From an uncultured Bacilli bacterium (GTDB lineage: Bacteria; Bacillota_I; Bacilli_A; RF39; UBA660): a stretch of 6,707 nt of DNA. Below are positions 5,308-6,707 of this stretch, in pieces (the first letter of the stretch is position 1; every line of letters starts with the position of its first letter). Below the pieces are notes generated by a model. That model did no database searches, was not told where the DNA came from, and saw only the letters and a list, made by a program, of their open reading frames with translations. The DNA lies in the NCBI GenBank assembly GCA_934101445.1, contig CAKORQ010000053.1:1-6707 (forward strand), in the 5' to 3' direction. The translations under genes and the position numbers were made by a program.

Positions 5308-6707
5308 ATGAAAAAAACATTTAAAATGTTGTGGGGTTTGGTATTGTTTTTATTATGTATAGAAGTACAGGCTGCTAAAGGTCCAACTATTGATTCGGTA
5401 GAAAATAAAGATAACGATTTAATTTATGTTCAAGCCACTAAGGGTGATTTTAATATTTCTTATTATTTAATGGGGACCTCTATTAGCAATGCTATTAAAT
5501 ATGTAACTAGTAATACTAATGCTTATCTTAGTATGCCCAATGGAACATATACAATATGGGCGGTAGATACTAACGGTAATACCTCAGCCGGCTATACAAT
5601 TACTAAAGATGATGGTAGTTGTAATATGGATGGTTTAAGCAATGTAACCGGTAGTGGTACGATTGATATGTGTGGAATAATGTCATCTACGGGGTTATAT
5701 AGTAATTTAACGGAAGGTAAAACTTTAGTTACTTGTGCTTCCGGATATTATTTACATACTATTCAAACGGAACCAATATCCACGACCTGTCGTTTAAGTT
5801 CCCTTGATTTTACTCCTTATGGTTTACAAAAGAGATTATGCAAAAATACTTATAATTATCGTTGTGAAAAAAATAAAGGCTCTACGGTTTTAAATGCGTC
5901 TAGTTATTTAGGAAGTTTAAGCCTATCCCGAGCTGCCATTTCTCCGGCCTTTAATCAAAGCACATTTGATTATACTGCTACCGTTTCTAGTGGCACTTCC
6001 GTAATTACAGTTTATGCAGCCTTACTTGATAAAGATGCCTCATTTGTTGATGGTTATGAACCAAGAACCGTGAATTTAAATTATGGAGAAAATACTGTTC
6101 AAATTAAAGTAAAAGGTTTTGTTTTACAAAGTGCTACAGAATCAACTTATACAATCAAAATTACTAGACCAAAACCTAGTGGTTCCGGTGGTACTACTTC
6201 CTCAAAAAGTAATGTTAATACCCTAAACAATATTACCTTATCGAGTGGTACTTTATCCCCTAAATTTAATAGTAATACTAATGTTTATAATGTTGAGGTT
6301 GAAAATGCTGTTGATGTTTTAACTGTTGGGGCTACCTTAAGCGATAATAAAGCCAGTTTTGTTAACAGTTATGGACCTCGCAATGTTCATTTAAATGAAG
6401 GGGAAAATAATATTTATCTTAAAGTAAAAAGTGAGGCGGGAAGTGTAAGGGTCTATCGCTTGATAGTTACCAGAAAGAAGGCTACTGTTGAGCCAACACC
6501 GAATCCTAGTCCAACTCCTGAACCAGAACCAACCCCAGAACCAACTCCCGATAAATCCCAAGCCTTATTGTCATCGTTAAAACTAAGTGAGGGAAAAATT
6601 GATTTTGAAAGCAATGTCTTTGATTATAATGTAAGTGTTGCCAATAATGTAACTAATATTATTGCTACTGTTGAACTGCAAAATAATACAGATACTGTTG
6701 ATATAAA
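5308..6707 (+). CDS. Secreted multidomain protein with cadherin-like repeats (3' end cut by window)
   Basis: The frame is open from ATG 5308 to the window edge, giving at least 466 residues. AAGGGAG (5291-5297) lies about ten bases upstream. Residues 1-22 form a Sec signal peptide (MKKTFKMLWGLVLFLLCIEV, then QA) with likely cleavage after A22. Residues about 24-100 look like an Ig/Fn-type beta domain (NGTYTIWAVDTNGNTS). Residues 105-186 hold six cysteines (C105, C122, C143, C161, C178, C186) that could form disulfides outside the cell. Next come cadherin-like beta-sandwich repeats (the PF12733 type, pattern L-x-x-L-x-L-S ... F-x-Y-x-V ... L-x-x-G-x-N-x-I-x-I-x-V) at about 201-287 and 306-389, a Pro/Glu linker at 396-414, and a third repeat from about 420 that is cut off. 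This architecture suits a surface adhesin or matrix protein; the anchor, if any, lies outside the window. No terminal domain, sortase signal or substrate can be stated. Confidence 0.88.
   Translation, partial: MKKTFKMLWGLVLFLLCIEVQAAKGPTIDSVENKDNDLIYVQATKGDFNISYYLMGTSISNAIKYVTSNTNAYLSMPNGTYTIWAVDTNGNTSAGYTITKDDGSCNMDGLSNVTGSGTIDMCGIMSSTGLYSNLTEGKTLVTCASGYYLHTIQTEPISTTCRLSSLDFTPYGLQKRLCKNTYNYRCEKNKGSTVLNASSYLGSLSLSRAAISPAFNQSTFDYTATVSSGTSVITVYAALLDKDASFVDGYEPRTVNLNYGENTVQIKVKGFVLQSATESTYTIKITRPKPSGSGGTTSSKSNVNTLNNITLSSGTLSPKFNSNTNVYNVEVENAVDVLTVGATLSDNKASFVNSYGPRNVHLNEGENNIYLKVKSEAGSVRVYRLIVTRKKATVEPTPNPSPTPEPEPTPEPTPDKSQALLSSLKLSEGKIDFESNVFDYNVSVANNVTNIIATVELQNNTDTVDI
5908..6707 (+). repeat. 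Tandem cadherin-like repeats in the secreted protein
   Basis: Three units are visible at 5908-6168, 6223-6474 and 6565 to the window end (incomplete). Units one and two share the core pattern D-K/N-D/K-ASFV-x-x-Y-x-PR-x-V-x-LN-x-GEN, and unit three begins LLSSLKLSEGKIDF in register with the others. The units are diverged at protein level, so they are not a recent identical duplication. Confidence 0.75.
6493..6549 (+). repeat. Pro/Glu/Thr low-complexity linker
   Basis: Codons encode a run of PTP and PEP units (PTPNPSPTPEPEPTPEPTP) between the second and third cadherin-like repeats, typical of a stiff extended spacer in surface proteins. Confidence 0.8.

Noticed and set aside
210..6707. Mycoplasma-type genetic code (TGA as Trp)
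   Set aside because: Eight Trp codons counted across the called genes are all TGG and no gene contains an in-frame TGA, so nothing suggests code 4.
1..6707. CRISPR array, tRNA or rRNA genes, insertion sequences, phage or toxin-antitoxin modules
   Set aside because: No regularly spaced repeats, cloverleaf-like sequence, transposase or terminal inverted repeats were seen on either strand.

Overview
The window is AT-rich, densely packed DNA that reads as a low-GC member of the Bacillota, most likely class Bacilli. The evidence is the gene families: a Cse60-family protein, a SpoVB/MurJ-type flippase, a YtxG/YtxH-like pair and a bacillus-type TrmB. AAGGAGG-type ribosome binding sites and SigA-like promoters agree with this. 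Tryptophan is always TGG and no gene has an in-frame TGA, so the standard bacterial code fits better than the Mycoplasma code. An uncultured gut lineage such as RF39 or a relative of the Erysipelotrichales is my guess only. The two sporulation-named families also occur in bacteria that do not sporulate, so they do not prove sporulation.

Layout. Positions 22-195 hold a small Cse60-family gene whose stop lies just before, or overlaps, the start of a MurJ/SpoVB-type lipid flippase (210-1844). A convergent minus-strand gene (1865-2206) follows. It encodes a 113-residue protein rich in Asn, Pro, Tyr and Gln with a perfect short heptad coiled coil, and it has its own strong ribosome binding site and an intrinsic terminator that reaches into the end of the flippase gene. 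Diverging from it is trmB (2257-2883), the tRNA m7G46 methyltransferase. An extended -10 promoter then starts a tight four-gene operon (2932-5225): an unknown lipoprotein, a highly charged, probably disordered protein with an amphipathic N-terminus, a YtxG-like (DUF948-type) membrane protein and a YtxH-like protein. The operon ends at a clear intrinsic terminator. A strong promoter directly after it drives a large secreted protein that runs off the window at 6707; it has a six-cysteine module and at least three cadherin-like beta-sandwich repeats.

Taken together, most of the genes concern the cell envelope: lipid II or polysaccharide-precursor flipping, a lipoprotein, membrane-anchored proteins of unknown role and a secreted adhesin-like protein. 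trmB is the housekeeping exception. There is no sign of a mobile element, CRISPR array, RNA gene or phage. The least understood part is the lipoprotein plus charged-protein pair joined to YtxG/YtxH, which looks like an envelope or division-associated module. No gene-free stretch reaches 300 bases.
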